Assembly: GCA_018822065.1 (NCBI GenBank)
Contig: JAHJKV010000035.1
Location: 1-6,644 of the forward strand
DNA from: Pseudomonadota bacterium
Lineage (GTDB): Bacteria > Desulfobacterota > Desulfovibrionia > Desulfovibrionales > Desulfovibrionaceae
Reading direction: 5' to 3'
DNA length: 6,644 bases
Shown: positions 5,095 through 6,644 of the stretch, one piece after another
Layout of the letters: each line of letters begins with the position of its first letter
How positions within the stretch are numbered: position 1 is the stretch's first letter
Made by a program: the position numbers and the translations under genes
The notes under the pieces: generated by a model
The model's input: only the letters and a program-made list of their open reading frames with translations
Told to the model about the DNA's origin: nothing
Database searches by the model: none

Positions 5095-6644
5095 CTAGTG
5101 CATCGCGCCGAAGATCGAGACCAGCCAGGCTTCGGTTTCGGGCATGTACCAGGTGGCGATGAAGCCAGCTATGGACATGGTGATGGTGTACGGCAATGCC
5201 AGGACCACCATGCGCATGTAGGACAGGCGGATGATCGGGGCCAGGGCCGAGGTGAGCAGGAAGAGGAAGGCTGCCTGGCCGTTGGGCGTTGCCACGGAGG
5301 GAATGTTTGTTCCGGTATTGATAGCCACGGCCAGAGAATCGAAGTGTTCCATCCCTTTGGTGATAGCCACACCGCTCTCGGGCGGCAGCAGAGCCAGTAC
5401 CTCAGCGGACCTGTCCACATTGGGATTGGTCAAGACACTCATGAGGGTTTCCTTGGTCAGCTTGGCGCCTTCCCACATGACATCACCCACGCCGTCGATA
5501 GTACCAAGCCAGTTAACGTAATGGGCCCGGGTCTCGTTGATATACACTGTAGCCACGAAGACGTTGTCAGATATGGCAGAGAGCAGGCCGTTGGCCGTGT
5601 AGTAGGCCACCAACTGTTCCCGTCCTTCCAGACTCAATACGAGCTCGATGATCCCCTTGAACAGATGCTGGTCGTGGATGACAGCCACGATGGAGAAAAA
5701 GACCACGAGCAGGGCCGTGAAAGGCAGAGCCTCTTCAAAGGCCTTCCCGATCTGGTGCTCTTCGGTGACACCGCACAGGGCGGTCAAAAGCACGATGACG
5801 GAAAGGCCCACCAAACCAACGGCTGCCAGGTGGAAGGCAAGAGCGACGATCAGCCAGACCGCGGCACAGGCCTGGATAAGCAGTCTGGCCCTTCCAATAG
5901 CACCCAGGGCCGCGTCCCGTTTGCTGGCCTCTTCCGTGAGCACGCTTTTGACGTTGCCCGGAATCTGGAAGCCGTATCCAAAAAGCTTGAACTGCTCGAC
6001 CAGAATGCAGGTCAACAGCCCGACGATGAGCACGGGCATGGAAATGGGAGCGACCTTGATGAAGAACTCGGGGAAATGCCAACCCATCTTTGCGCCGATG
6101 AGCAGGTTCTGAGGCTCGCCCACCAGGGTGCACACGCCGCCAAGGGCCGTGCCCACAGCGCCATGCATCATCAGGTTTCTCAGATAGCCCCTGAACTGCT
6201 TGAGATCCTCGCGGGCCATCTCCTTGAGCGAATCTTCGCTCTGAAGGTCATGACCGCCACCACTGTTCACGCTGGAAACATAGCGATGATAGACATTATA
6301 AAACCCGTAGGCCACGGCGATAATCACCGCAGTAACCGTGAGCGCGTCCAGGAAGGCGGAGAGGAAGGCACCGGCAAAGCAGAACAAGAGTGAAATCACG
6401 GTTTTTGATTTCACCTTGGTCAATATTCGGGTGAAGGCGAACTGAAGGAGATCCTTCATGAAATAGATGCCCGCCACCATGAAGATCAGCAGCAGGATGA
6501 CCTCGAAGTTGTTCAGTGCTTCTTCATAGACAGTTTCCGAGCTGGTGAGTTTGAGGAAGACCGCTTCCAAGGCCAGCAATCCGCCTGCGGGCAAAGGGTA
6601 GCACTTCAGGGCCATGGCCAGGGTGAAGATGAATTCGCCGATGA
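5095..6644 (-). CDS. nhaB: Na+/H+ antiporter NhaB (N-terminus beyond the window edge)
   Basis: NhaB is an inner-membrane antiporter that expels Na+ in exchange for protons, for sodium tolerance and pH control. About 515 residues are visible to the stop at 5095-5097. The frame runs open through the right edge; the segment before the internal Met at 6615 (EFIFTLA) still matches E. coli NhaB, so about 48 N-terminal residues and the true start lie outside. Numbering from the Met at 6615, family motifs are MALKCYPL (1-8), FMVAGIYFMK (45-54), FLSAFLDALTV (84-94, with the membrane-embedded Asp90), GTALGGVCTLVGEPQN (155-170), AISDNVFVATVYINE (347-361), AINTGTNIPSVATPNGQAAF (431-450) and APIIRLSY (459-466). 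About ten hydrophobic membrane segments alternate with short loops. Compared with E. coli NhaB as I remember it, the loop at 362-427 is some 49 residues longer. No promoter is visible inside the window. Confidence 0.95.
   Translation of the reverse strand, partial: IGEFIFTLAMALKCYPLPAGGLLALEAVFLKLTSSETVYEEALNNFEVILLLIFMVAGIYFMKDLLQFAFTRILTKVKSKTVISLLFCFAGAFLSAFLDALTVTAVIIAVAYGFYNVYHRYVSSVNSGGGHDLQSEDSLKEMAREDLKQFRGYLRNLMMHGAVGTALGGVCTLVGEPQNLLIGAKMGWHFPEFFIKVAPISMPVLIVGLLTCILVEQFKLFGYGFQIPGNVKSVLTEEASKRDAALGAIGRARLLIQACAAVWLIVALAFHLAAVGLVGLSVIVLLTALCGVTEEHQIGKAFEEALPFTALLVVFFSIVAVIHDQHLFKGIIELVLSLEGREQLVAYYTANGLLSAISDNVFVATVYINETRAHYVNWLGTIDGVGDVMWEGAKLTKETLMSVLTNPNVDRSAEVLALLPPESGVAITKGMEHFDSLAVAINTGTNIPSVATPNGQAAFLFLLTSALAPIIRLSYMRMVVLALPYTITMSIAGFIATWYMPETEAWLVSIFGAMH

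Noticed and set aside
5098..6393. Long open frame (431 codons) on the plus strand opposite nhaB
   Set aside because: It is highly polar, H/G/D/Q-rich and lacks domain structure; the minus strand encodes NhaB with all family motifs.

Overview
The window is a uniformly GC-rich (by eye about 60%), densely coded piece of ordinary bacterial chromosome with six protein genes. The gene set is a short anaerobe-type ThiC, a small DUF4911-like protein, an NhaB sodium/proton antiporter, and PstS behind a Pho box. This best fits a Gram-negative, probably marine or salt-exposed, sulfate-reducing bacterium of the Desulfovibrio/Pseudodesulfovibrio kind. That placement is inferred from gene content and protein style, not from a marker gene. 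I see no rRNA, tRNA, CRISPR, insertion sequence or phage gene.

Layout from left to right. At 1-552 (minus) is the N-terminal part of a periplasmic phosphate-binding protein (pstS), running off the left edge. Its upstream region carries a two-repeat Pho box at 614-631 and a possible -10 at 598-603. At 727-2079 (plus), divergent from pstS, is a flavoprotein whose active-site residues match the eukaryotic-type UDP-galactopyranose mutase. It overlaps by 8 bases an M24-family Xaa-Pro peptidase gene (2072-3142, plus), so the two are probably co-transcribed. A symmetrical terminator (3169-3200) separates that pair from the convergent thiC gene (3226-4530, minus). Between thiC and the next, divergent gene lies a 208-base control region (4531-4738) with inverted repeats and candidate promoters on both strands, but no recognisable TPP riboswitch. 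At 4739-5020 (plus) is a 93-residue DUF4911-like protein that may be translated from a leaderless message. A second strong two-way terminator (5041-5070) separates it from the convergent nhaB (5095 to beyond the right edge, minus), whose start lies outside the window.

The genes do not form one pathway. They are separate units: phosphate uptake, cell-surface sugar precursor plus peptide turnover, thiamine pyrimidine synthesis, an unknown small protein, and Na+/H+ exchange. No gene-free stretch exceeds 210 bases. The points most worth checking are the eukaryotic-type galactopyranose mutase in a bacterium, the extra segment of about 49 residues in NhaB, the missing TPP riboswitch and slightly unusual motifs of ThiC (a BzaF-like paralogue is the alternative), and the possible leaderless start. 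I found no clear sign of a wholly new multi-gene system.
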